Origin: Rhea pennata
Taxonomy: Eukaryota > Chordata > Aves > Rheiformes > Rheidae
Length of the DNA: 64,000 nt
Assembly (NCBI RefSeq): GCF_028389875.1
Contig: NC_084671.1
Location: 26,319,083 to 26,383,082, forward strand
Direction of reading: 5' to 3'
Shown here piece after piece: positions 1 through 16,700 of this stretch (position 1 is the first letter of the stretch; each line of letters starts with the position of its first letter). The translations under genes and the position numbers were made by a program. Under the pieces are notes generated by a model. That model was not told the DNA's origin, did not search any database, and was given only the letters and a program-made list of their open reading frames with translations.

Positions 1-569
1 TGGGTCTTTTTGAGATGTGAGCCTGGGTACTGAACAGACATTGTGAGATTGGGGTGTTGGTAGTCTCTGAAACTGGGACTTCTTGGTTGTGCACATGATG
101 TGTATTAGCTGTTACGTTAATTACATAGACCTTCATCCTAAACTTCTAGGTTATACCATTATATTCTTATATGTAGTGAATGTACATATTTATTAATGTT
201 TTGGTTAGGGGTTTTTTTTTACTGTTATTCAGATGAGAATTTACTAACAAAATTTCTGTGTTAACTCTGCATAATAAGGAGGACTCTGCAAAACTCTAGT
301 TTATTGTAATAGTCCTAAAACTTCAGAGTAGAACTCTCTTGCATGTGAAACCTTTTAGGAAAATGTTGACTAAGCTAGGGACCCCTCTTTAGGAGTGATC
401 TTTATATAAAATTTGTTTTGGGACTGTAAGAAGATGGAGCAGGGGATAAAGTTAGCGTAATTTCCCCAAATAGCACTTCTCTATTAATGGGCTAATCTTT
501 ATTGTGAATGTTGTAAAGGATGAGAATTGCTGCTTTCCTCTTAAGTTGTGCTTCTTAAACTCCCTGCAG

Positions 570-6635
<6,066 letters not shown>

Positions 6636-6885
6636 CCCTTCACAGAATACCCCATGACCTCTGCTGTAAGACATACACCCATAGACTCTTTGGAGCCCTT
6701 TAAATTTTTTAACAACTTGTTTGGGTTTTTTAGTAAATCTTTAATTTGTTGGTTCAGATTCTGGTATATAAGATGTTGTCTGAGGACTGTGAATATGGGG
6801 ACTACTTTCTCCTGATTGTATTTAAACTTGCTCTATTGTGTCCTTTGTACAGATCAAGTATTTGTTGTATTGCAACACTTTAGAC

Positions 6886-6891
6886 AATAAA
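6886..6891 (+). terminator. IWS1: Poly(A) signal AATAAA, IWS1 distal end
   Basis: AATAAA lies 250 bases after the exon B stop, inside gacaataaaacatccttctg. A T/G-rich stretch (tgttttttgggggg) follows immediately, as expected for a cleavage site. Confidence 0.75.
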
Positions 6892-7173
6892 ACATCCTTC
6901 TGTTTTTTGGGGGGGGCTGTCTGTTGATTGTTCATGGTGATACATGTGTGGAACACTGAGGAAAAAAGAGTGAGTATCTGAAATTTAGAAAGAAGTGGGT
7001 ATTTGGTATATGGAAAAACTAGTAACTGTGAGTTCTGTGTTTACCATTTTCCATTTCCTCTTTATCTGGTGCCTTGAATTTTAATCAGTTGTTCTATGTT
7101 TGGAGATCTGCATATACTGGATTTGATGTCAGGAATATTGACCGTCTCCCACACTAAGGATTCCTTTTTTCAG

Positions 7174-7252
7174 CCCATGATGCAATGCTCAAGAGGAGAG
7201 CAGCAGACCTGCTGCTGAACAATTCCAGAGGCTTCGAGCTAAAATGCTTGAT
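7174..7252 (+). CDS. Unassigned exon-like piece 1
   Basis: A strong acceptor (ttccttttttcag) and donor (gtaagtaag) bound 79 bases. The frame that stays open into the next two pieces encodes AEQFQRLRAKMLD at its end. That frame meets a TGA close to the 5' border, so either a later AG serves as acceptor or the first codons are untranslated. I do not recognise the protein. See the pieces at 8765 and 9773. Confidence 0.3.
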
Positions 7253-8087
7253 GTAAGTAAGACTGCAGTATTTAACTGTTATTGATCCTCCCTGAGGAAA
7301 GATAGTGGCAAAGCCTTCAGTGGTGAAGGCTCTGGAGAAGCAAATGGATGCAGCTGAAGGACATTACGTGAAGTGTGACAGCCACCATGAACAGATTGTT
7401 TTTCAAGTAAACTGGACTTCTGAATCAAGGTCTGTAAGATTGCTCAGGGAAACTAAAACTCAGGTTGATGGGCACTCTTCTCCCCCTCCTCTGCCCCGTC
7501 TCTGAATGTTTTATTCAGCACTTGAGGTTGGCAGTGTGGAGCTATGGAGCCCTTGCTCGGGATCAATACTGCTGTGATGTCATTTTTGTATGGCTGACAG
7601 CTGTGATTTCTTTTTTTTTTTTTTTTTTTCCCCTCAATGTTTGGATAGCACGAATGTGTTGCTCTGTTGCCCACTTGTGGCTTTCTGAAAAGTTTACTTT
7701 GCCAATGGTAAGGAAGAGACTAATTTCTCAGCAGTAGATGGCTTGTGCTGCTGGGTCTTTGTCCCCAGCTGCTGCAGAAAGGCAGCAGACCAAAACTCTC
7801 TACTGCTGCCTCTGGAACTATTTTTGTCTGCTGACAGCAGCTCCAGGGGAGCACAGCAGATTTGTTTACAGAAATGTTGATGTGAATTAGAAGTTCCCAG
7901 GGTCACTTAGGGCCTGGTAACTGGCCTCAGGTGACGCTTTTGGCTTGTAGCAAGGTCTGCTGAGGTGGTGGTTGCTCTTATTTATTGGAAGCCAGTGGCC
8001 TCTTCAGTGCCAAGGGGGCAGCTGCTGCTATGTGAGAAATAAATGAACTGTGTGTCTGGTCTTACATAGATTTGATTGATTCCGGCT

Positions 8088-8132
8088 GGGGGGGAGGGGA
8101 AAGGGGGGGGGCTTCTTCCCCCCCCCCCCCCC
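8088..8132. repeat. G-run/C-run inverted tract
   Basis: G-rich runs ending in nine G (8103-8111) are followed by cttctt and then about 15 C. The arms can pair as a G:C hairpin with a six-base loop or form a quadruplex/i-motif pair. Such tracts are also prone to sequencing-length error. Confidence 0.7.
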
Positions 8133-8572
8133 GGCCCCAATCTACTAAGGCTTTTTGGGGAAGTTTTTTGGTGGTGGTGGTGGTGGTGGTTTGCTTGTTT
8201 GTTTTTTAAGTAAGTCAGTCAGTCAGTCCCCCCGTGCACTTTTCACTACTATTCTTGATGTGCCTCTTGCATGTTTGAATGCACTTGGTACTGCACTTGG
8301 TTTGGGGGTGGGTGGGGGGGAGATGGAGCGCACAGTGTAGGGAATATTTTTAAATAATTGTAGTAGATGCTGTGTTCTTGAACTGCTGACCCCAGTGGGC
8401 TCTTGCACGCTGCTGGTTGCTGTCATTGCAATTAGCTGTACTAGATCTGCATCAAATTTCTTCTGAGACAGGTAAATTAAAAAGGGACTATTTCTTATAG
8501 AATGGTAATAATGGACTGACTGACTTATTTACTTTTACTTACTTATAGAATGGTAATAATGGACTTCTTTTT

Positions 8573-8612
8573 TATATATATATATATATGTATGTATATA
8601 TGTATGTATGTA

Positions 8613-8645
<33 letters not shown>
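8573..8645. repeat. Compound microsatellite (TA)n-(TATG)n-(CA)n
   Basis: TA units run into TATG/TATA units and end in about 12 CA units followed by poly-A. It lies just upstream of exon-like piece 2. A nearby 24-base direct repeat (around 8497 and 8543) flanks a gactgactg stretch. Confidence 0.85.
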
Positions 8646-8646
<1 letters not shown>

Positions 8647-8764
8647 AAAAAAAAGCTTTGAGCAAAGCTGAGGATGAGAAATGCTCATGAATTTGATGTC
8701 TGTTTCTAAAAAAAAAATCAAAACTTGCAGTGTAAGAGAGGGGCCAATCGCTTAACTTTCCTAG

Positions 8765-8818
8765 CCAGAGTTCTGGAAGACTGCCTATCATCGATTACAG
8801 CTGAGGGAGCAGCGGAAA
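8765..8818 (+). CDS. Unassigned exon-like piece 2
   Basis: The acceptor is cttaactttcctag and the donor is gtgagt. It is exactly 54 bases in phase 0 and encodes PEFWKTAYHRLQLREQRK. The sequence is charged and helical and looks like coding sequence. It joins pieces 1 and 3 in one frame. Confidence 0.35.
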
Positions 8819-9085
8819 GTGAGTCTACTCTTACAGCAGTGTTTCTGTTTGAACTGGTATATTATTTTTGTTCACCTGTATTTTTTTGGCATTGTGTACT
8901 GTCTTGAAAGGTTATGTGACATTTCTCGTGGTGTGTAGACACCAGCCCCTTAAAGATGATGGGCTGGCTAGATGGAAGTTTGGTGCACATGGTCAATCAT
9001 CCCTTTGCTTTAGGATGATGGAGAAGTTGTTTCTCACTCTTAAGTAAGTATGTTCACCACTAGTTTATGGCTGGATTGCCTGCCT

Positions 9086-9118
9086 CCCCCCCCCCCCCCC
9101 CCCCAAAAAAAAAAAAAA
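9086..9118. repeat. Poly-C/poly-A run
   Basis: About 19 C are followed directly by about 14 A. It is a simple repeat without coding value, although it creates proline/lysine reading frames. Confidence 0.85.
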
Positions 9119-9772
9119 CACCCTTCAAATACTTTGACACATCATTATGTTCGCTGCAGGGAGTCTTCAGAATAAAGATTAGGGAGAGGAAAAAAAAAAA
9201 GTGTGACAAATGGACAGTTTTGTCTTTTGCTACTCCTGCAGCTGTAACTGTGTTTGTTTTGTAGTTGCATTTTTGTAGTTGCATTTTTCTAGCCCAAGTG
9301 CTGTGGGCAGAGGCAGGGTGGGAGGGGAGGCAGCCCCTGTTCCTGCCAGCCCTCTCCAGCTGCTGGCACGGAGCTGCGCCAGGAGGCCCGCTGCTGTGAC
9401 ACTGTCCATTTGTCACCGCACGCTGGATTTCTTTGATGGGCAAAACTCCTGTTCAGTGTATTTAAAGCTTTCTCTTTACATGAGTATGATTTGAACTGCA
9501 AGCTACCTCGACAAAATTTCAGTGACTAGACTGAAGTGCAGTTTTGTGCAAGCTCCAGAATGCATTTTTGCCCCCCCTCTCCTAGTACTAATTTCTCTTT
9601 CAGCATTTTACCATACCATCCTTTTACATTTCTTTAGCTGCAGCTGGATGCATTACCTCTCCTAGCCATTTTATCCAGTGCAGTTTGTAATTCAAGGGGA
9701 TATTCAAACATTAACTTTCAGTATCTGAAAACATTTCTATTTAGTAAAAACTGCATTTTGTTTTATAACTAG

Positions 9773-9814
9773 AGGAGGCAACAGCACTACCAGAAGAATG
9801 CCCGCATTGAGTGA
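9773..9814 (+). CDS. Unassigned exon-like piece 3, with stop
   Basis: The acceptor is tttataactag and the frame runs to TGA at 9812-9814. It encodes RRQQHYQKNARIE. Together the three pieces give a basic, helical C-terminus. It could be the end of a small gene whose 5' part I cannot find, or rarely used 3' exons downstream of IWS1, since the IWS1 donor at 4083 is also phase 0. Confidence 0.32.
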   Translation, partial: RRQQHYQKNARIE

Positions 9815-10038
9815 TTAATTCTCATGCAAGACTGCCAGTCTATTTTTGTGATTTGAATGTAGGCCTGAGAAGCAGAGATTTTTTTTTTTCTGAAGTGCCC
9901 TTTGCAGTTGGATCTGTACCTGAAAGAGAAGTCAGTTTGCCTCCTCTGTTCTTGCAGAATAGTTCTTTATTGTACACAATTTTGCTCAGTAATACTTTAA
10001 TGAAAATTTAGCAATTATGGTAAACACCGGTTCAAAAA

Positions 10039-10044
10039 TTTATT
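10039..10044 (-). terminator. Poly(A) signal AATAAA of the protease gene
   Basis: TTTATT on the plus strand gives AATAAA on the minus strand, 122 bases after the protease stop codon. It fits a short 3' UTR and sets the convergent 3' end facing the plus-strand exons. Confidence 0.55.
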
Positions 10045-10165
10045 TGAAGAAAGTTGTAGAGTATGGTTTTATACCATTAAGAACGGGAACTGAATATTGT
10101 CTCAGACTGAAACCACTTACAGTAGAATTTTCTGTTTGTTATTTTTAAAAATGTCTAAGGAATAG

Positions 10166-10734
10166 TTAATACAAAATCTTCTCAGATTCTGATACACTTT
10201 CAACAACCTCTTTAATCCATGGAAGGTAATTGGATACCCGAGTGTATACACCGTATTTTCCTTTTTCTGCACAGCCTTCACCCCAGCTGACAATCCCTAA
10301 GAGAAACCAAGTGTTGTGGTAAGATACGGTAAAAGGGCCACCACTGTCCCCTTTGCAGGCGTCTTCAGCTTCAGCCTCGTAGCCAGCACAGAACATGTTA
10401 TCAGTAACCAGTTTATCTGTTGACCGTTGGCACGTGTCCATGCTTACGATGGGCAACTTGACTTTCATGAGGAAGCGCAGAGTAGCGCCTCTGTAGTGGG
10501 TGGCCCCCCATCCACTGACCATCCCCACTCTTCCTTCTTCGGTTAGCAGGGTTGCAAGGTTGGGGCTAGGAAGGCAGATGGGGATCGCGTACTCATTAAA
10601 AACAACATCGCTGCTCAAGTATAACAAGGCAATGTCACTGTTGTAGTTATTGGAGTCGTAGTGGGGATGTGTCCAGCTCCGTTCCACGTCAATCTTCTGT
10701 TCTTTCATTTCTCTTTGGTATTTGTCAAAGTCTC
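10166..10734 (-). CDS. Protease exon 8: rest of the catalytic domain
   Basis: The acceptor is catgactacag. The exon encodes the catalytic Asp ([10 protein letters not shown]), the chain-linking Cys (IPICLPS), the S1 Asp and Ser ([11 protein letters not shown]) and the 214-216 segment (IVSWGEGC), and ends SEKILY then TAA at 10166-10168. All key residues are present, so an active trypsin-like enzyme is expected. Confidence 0.95.
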
Positions 10735-13700
10735 CTGTAGTCATGAGCGGATTCAGATGTTAGAGAACTGTAAACAACTTGTACAGTATTTTCAGCAGGA
10801 AGTGGAGTGAATGTTTTGATCTTTCATCTTAAGGCACAGATCAAAGTAAATCACAAGCTGTAAAAATAATTTCCCATGCTGCAGATATAATCCTGCATAT
10901 CACGCTGATCTATTTTCTTTTTAAGGGACTAATAAAAAAAAAAGTTGCTGACTGGAAGAACAGCCATCTACAGAGATTACGGATTCCTGTGTGCAGAGAT
11001 TTTAACACAAATACTGTTCATGCCTTTTAATAAGCACTGTATTTTGAACAGTTTGCATGGGTTACATGGGGCTGCCTTACCTTCCTCTCAGGAATATGAA
11101 ATAAGCAGTAACAGGCAGCTGAAGAAGGGTGTCTGTGCATGGGTGGGAGTATGGGTGCCTGTGTCTGTGGGTGGGGGTGTGCCAGTGGCTGTCTGTGCGT
11201 CTGTCTCTGTGCTTGTGGGGGGGGGGTGTCGAAGGGGGGGTGTGGGGATGGGAGGGTGTAGGAGGGGTGTGTGGGGGGTGTGTCTCTATGCCTCTGTATG
11301 GGTGTCTGCATGGAGGGGTGTGTATGTGTGGGGTGTGTGTGTGGGGGAGTGTGTCTCGGTATCTGCATGGAGGGGTGTGAGGGGGGCTGTAGAGGGGGAT
11401 GTGTGTGTGATGGGAGTGTGTGGGGTGCATTTCTGTGCCTCTGTGTGGGTGTCTGCATGGACGGGTGTGTGTGTGTGGGGGGGGGCATGCCTCCATGCCT
11501 CTGTGTGTGGTTGTCTGCATGGAAGGGGGTGTGTCTGTGTGTGGTGGGGGGGGGTGTGGGAGGTGGGTGTGTGTCGAGGGGGTGGGTGTGCATGTGGTGG
11601 GGTGTGGGGGAGGGAGAGGGGGGTGTGTTGGGTGTGTGTGTGGGGGAGGTGTCTCTGTGCCTCTGTGTGGTTGTCTGCATGGGGGGATGTCTGTGTGTGG
11701 CGGAGTGGGGGTGGGTGTGGGTGCAGGGGTGTGGGGAGGGGGGGGTGTGCATGTGGTGGGGTGTGGAGGGGAGAGTGGGGGGGGTGGCAGGGAACGGAGG
11801 TGTGTGGGGGTGTGCGTGTGTGGGGTGTCTGCATGGAGGGGTGTGTGTGTGTGTGTGTGTGCGCACGTGGGGGGTGTGGGGTGTGAGTTTGTGTGGGGGC
11901 GTGTGCTTCTGTGGGTGTCTGCATGGCAGGGTATGTGTATGTGAGGGTCTGGGGGGTGTCTGGGGGTTGTGGTGGAGGGTGTGTGTGTGGGGGGGAGGCT
12001 GTGGGGTGTGTGTGGGGGGGGTGTAGAGGGGGCTATAGGGATGGGAGTGTGTGGGGATGTGGGGGGGGGTGTGTGTCTGTGAGTGGGTGTCTGTATGGAG
12101 CGGTGTGTGGGGTGTGTGTGTGTGGGGGGGGGGTGTTGCTGGGGGTGTGTGTGCAGGGGTGTGTGTGTGGGGTGTGTGTGTGTGATGGGGTGCATGTGGG
12201 AGGCTGTGTGTGTGGGGTGTGTCTCTGCTTCAGTGTTTGGGTGTCTGCATGGAGGAGTGTCTGTGTGTGGGGGGGGTAGGGTGTGTGGGGTTGTGTTTCG
12301 GGGGGTGTGCTTGTGGGGGGGGGGTTGGGGATGTGTGCAGGGGTGTGTGTGGGGGGGGGGGTGGGAGGGGGTGTGTGTGTGTCTCTGTGCCTCTGTGTGT
12401 GGGTGTCTGCGTGGGGGTGTGCGTGGGAGGGGGGGGTGTGAGGCGTGTGCGTGCGGCGTGTATGTGGGGGTTGTGTGTGTCTGCCTCTATGAGTGGGTGT
12501 CTGTGTGGAGGGGTGTGTGCGGGGGGGGGGTGTGCCTCTGTGTGGGGTGTGGGGGTGTAGAGGGGGGTGTGGGGTGTCTGTGCGGGGGGATGTGTGTCTC
12601 TATCTCTGTGAGTGGGTGTCTGTATGGAGGGGGGTGGGGTGTGTGTGGGCATGTGTTTCCAGGGGTGTGTGTGTGTGGGGGGGGGGGGGGGGATGTGTGT
12701 GTGTGATGGGGTGTGTGTGGGGGGGGGGGCTGTGTCTCTGTGCCTCTGTGTGTGGGTGTCTGCATGGAAGAGTGTGTGTGTGTGTGTTTGGGGGGTGGCT
12801 GTGTGTGGGGGGGGTGGTGAGGGGTGTGTGTGCCTGTCTGCATGGAGGCGTGTGAGTCTGTGGTGGGTGTGGGGGTGTGGTGGGAGTGTGTGTTGGGGTG
12901 TGGGGGCGGGGTGTGGGGGGGTGCAGTGTGTGTGGGAGTGGTGCAGAGGGGGTGGGTGTGGCGGCAGAGGGAGGGGTGTGGGATGTGTGTGTGGGGTGTA
13001 TGTGTGTGGGGGGGTGTGTCTGTGCCTCTGTGTGTGTGTCTGCATGGAGGCATGTGAGTGTGTGTGGGGGGTGTGGGGGTGTGGCAGGAGAGTGTGTGTG
13101 TGGGGGGGTGTGCCTCTGTGTGTGGGTGTTTGCCATGGAGAAGGATGTGTCTGTGTGGGGGGTGTGGGTGCAGGGGTGTGTGTGTGCGCGCACACAGGGG
13201 TGTGTGATGAGTGTGTCTGGGGCTGTGGGGGGGGGGCGGTATGGGGGGGTTTCTGGAGGGTGTGTGTGTGGGGGGTGTGAGGGTGTGGCAGTGTGCGTGT
13301 GTGGGGGTATGAGGGGGTGTGTGGGGTGGGGGTGGGAGGGGTGGTGTGTGTGTGAGGGGGTGTGTCAGGGGGTGTGTGTGGGGGGGTGTGCACCTCTGTG
13401 AGTGGGTGTCTGCAGGGGTGTGTGTGTCAGGGCTGTGTGTGTGTCTGTGGGGGAGGGTGGCGGGGGGGCTGGGGGGGGTGTGAGGGTGTGTGTGTCTGCC
13501 TCTGTGTGTGGGTATCTGCATGGAGGGGTGTTTGTGGGAGGTGCATGTGTGGGGGGGTGTAGAGTGGGCTGTGCGGATGGGAGCGTGTGGGGGTGTGTGG
13601 GGTTCGTGTGTGGGTGTGTGATGGGGTGTGTGTGGGGGGGCTGTGCTTCTGTGGGTGTCTGCATGGAGGGAGACATGTCTGTGTGTGTGGGGTGAGTGTG

Positions 13701-16700
13701 TGTGCGCACACGGGGGTGTGTGATGGGTGTGTGGGGGTGTGTGTGGGGGTGTGGGGGGGTGTGTGTGTGAAGGGGTGCAGGGTGTGTGTGTGGGGTGTAT
13801 GTGTGTGGTTGGTGTGTGGGGTGTGTGTGGGGGGGCACTGGGGAGGGGTGTGTGGGGGGGGTACTGGGGAGGGGTGTGTGTGTGGGGGGCAGTGCGTCTG
13901 TGCCTCTGTATGTGGGTGTCTGCATGGAGGGGGGTGTGGGGGGGTTTGTGTGCGTGGAGGGGGTGTGCGTGGAGGGGTGTGTGTGGGGGGGTGTGCAAGG
14001 GGGGGTGTGTGGGGCAGGGTGTGTGGGGCAGGGTGTGTGCAGGGGTGTGTGTGGGGGGTAGTGGGGAGGTGTGTGTGGGGGAGGTGAGGGGGGGTACTCG
14101 GGATGGGTGTGGGGGGGGTGTGAGTGTGTGGGGGTGTGTGTGGGGGCAGTACGTCTCTGTGCCTCTGTGTGTGGGTGGCTGCATGGAGGGGTGTGGGTGG
14201 GGGGTGTGGGTGGGGGGTGTGGAGGGGGGTGTGTGTGATGGGTGTGTGTGTGTGTGTGTGATGGGGTGTGGGAGGCTGTGTGTGTGTGTGCCTCTGTGTG
14301 GGGGTGTCTGCATGTAGGGGTGTGTGTGTGTGGCGAGCATGTGTGTGTGTGGGGGGGTGTGGGTGCAGGGGTGTGTGTGGGGGTGTGTGTGGGGTGAATG
14401 TGTGTGTCTGTGGGGGAGGGTGGCAGGGGGCTGGGGGAGGGGGTGTGTGAGGGTGTGTGTCTCTGTGCCTCTGTGTGGGGGTATCTGCATGGAGGGGTGT
14501 GTGTGAGTCTGTGGGGGAGTGTAGAGTAGGCTGTGGGTATGGGAGTGTGTGGGGGTGTGTGGGGTGTGTTTCCGTGTGTGTGTTATGGATGTGTGTGGGT
14601 GTGTGATGGGGTGTGTGGGGGGGCTGTGCCTCTATGTGTGGGTGTCTGCATGGAGGGAGGTGTGTCTGTGTGTGTGGGGGGGGTGTGTGTGCACACGTGG
14701 GGGTGTGTGATGGGTGTGTGGGAGTGTGTGGGGGGGTGTAGGGTGTGTGTGTGTGTGTGTGTGGTTGGTGTGTGGAGGGTGTGTGTGGGTGTACTGGGGA
14801 GGTGTGTGTGTGTGAGGGGGTGTGTGGGGAGGGCAGTGCATCTCTGTGCCTCTGTGGGTGTCTGCATGGAGGGGTGTGTGTGGGGGGGGGTTTGTGTGTG
14901 TGGAGGGGTGTGTGTGGGGGGTGCGCAGTGGGGGTGTACAGGGGGGGTGTGCGGGGGCATGAGTGTGTGGCAGGGGGTGTGTGGGGGGTGTGTGTGTGGG
15001 GGTGTTTGTGGGGGGTGCGTGTGTGCGGGGGTGTGTGTGTAGGGGCAGTGTGTCTCTGTGCCTCTGTGTGTGGGTGGCTGCATGGAGGGGTGTGTGTGTG
15101 TTGGTGGGGGTGTGTGGAGGGGGTGTGTGTGGGGTGTGTGATGGGTGCGTGGGGGGGTGTGTGTGATGGGGGGTGTGGGGGGGGTGTGTGCCTCTGTGTG
15201 GGTGTCTGCATGTAGGGGGGTGTGTCTGTGTGTGGCAGGCGTGTGTGTGGGGGGTGTGTGTGTGTGCGCACACAGGGGTGTGTGATGAGTGTCTGGGGCT
15301 GTGTGGGGGGGGCGGTGTGTGTGTGTTTCTGGAGGGTGTGTTGGGGGGATGTGGGGGTGCGGCAGTGTGTGTGGGGGTGTGTGTGGGGTGGGGGTGGGAG
15401 GGGTGGTGTGTGTGTGAGGGGGTGTGTCAGGGTGTGTGTGTGGGGGGGTGTGCACCTCTGAGTGGGTGTCTGTGGGGGTGTGTGTGTCAGGGCTGTGTGT
15501 GGGGTGTGTGTGGGGGGTGTGTGTGTGTGTGGGGGAGGGTGGCAGGGGGGCTGGGGGGGTGTGAGGGTGTGTGTCTCTGTGCCTCTGTGTGGGGGTATCT
15601 GCATGGAGGGGTGTGTGTGGGGGTGTGTGTGAGTCTGTGGGGGGGTGTAAAGTGGGCTGTGGGGATGGGAGTGTGGGGGGGGCGTGTGTGTGTGTGTGGG
15701 TGTCTGCATGGAGGGAAACATGCCTGTGTGTGTGGTGTGAGTGTGTTTGCGCACGCGGGAGTGTGCGGGGTATGTGTGTGGGTGTGTGTGTGGGGGGGGG
15801 AGTAGGGTATGTGTGTGTGGTTGGTGTGTGGGGTGTGTGTGTGGGGGTACTGGGGAGGGGTGTGTGTGGGGAGGGCAGTGCGTCTCTCTGCCTCTGTATG
15901 TGGGTGTCTGCATGGAGGGGTGTGGGGGGGGTTGTGTGTGTGGGGGGGTTGTGTGTGTGGGGGGGGTTGTGTGCGTGGAGGGGTGTGTGTGTGGGGGGGT
16001 GGGGTGTGGGGGGTGTGCAGGGGGATGTGCAGGGTGTGTGTGTGGGGGCATGGGTGTGTGGCGGGGTGCGTATGGTGGGCGTGTGTGTGTGGGGCAGGGT
16101 GTGGGGGGGTGTTTGTGGGGGGTGCGTGTGTGTGGGGGGGTGTGTGTGGGGGGGGTGTGTGAGGGGGGTAGTGGGGAGGTGTGTGTGGGGGGGTGAGGGG
16201 GGTACTCGGGATGGGTGTGTGGGGGTGTGTGTGGGGGGGCAGTGTGTCTCTGTGCCTCTGTGTGTGGGTGTCTGCATGGAGGGGTGTGTGTGTGGGGGGT
16301 GCGTGTGTCTGTGGGGGGGTGTGGGGTGTGTGTGTGGGGGGTTGTGTGTGGGGGGTGTGCATGTGTCTGTGGGTGTGTGTGTGAGGGTGTGTGTCTTTGT
16401 GCCTCTGTGTGTGGGTATCTGCATGGCGGGGTGTGTGTATGTGTGTCTGGGGGGTTGTGCGCCTCTGTGAGTGAGTGTCTGCAGGGGTGTGTGTCAGGGC
16501 TGTGTGGGGGGGTGTGTATGGGGCTGTGGGGGCGGTGCGGGGGGGTGGCAGGCAGGGTGTGGCGGGAGGGTGTGCATGTGTCTTTGGGGGTGTGTGTGTT
16601 AGGATGTGTGTCTCTGTGCCTCTGTGTGTGCGTATCTGCATGGCGGGGTGTGTGTGTGTGTGTCTGGGGTGTGTGTGTGGGGTGTGTGCGCCTCGGTGAG

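Noticed and set aside
10931-10936. AATAAA on the plus strand as poly(A) site for the exon-like pieces at 7174-9814
   Set aside because: It is over 1.1 kb past the stop, in the protease intron, and embedded in a run of A, so it has little weight.
10945-11886. Plus-strand frame of 313 codons entering the repeat from unique sequence
   Set aside because: Most of it is repeat translation. The unique start has no splice or promoter support.
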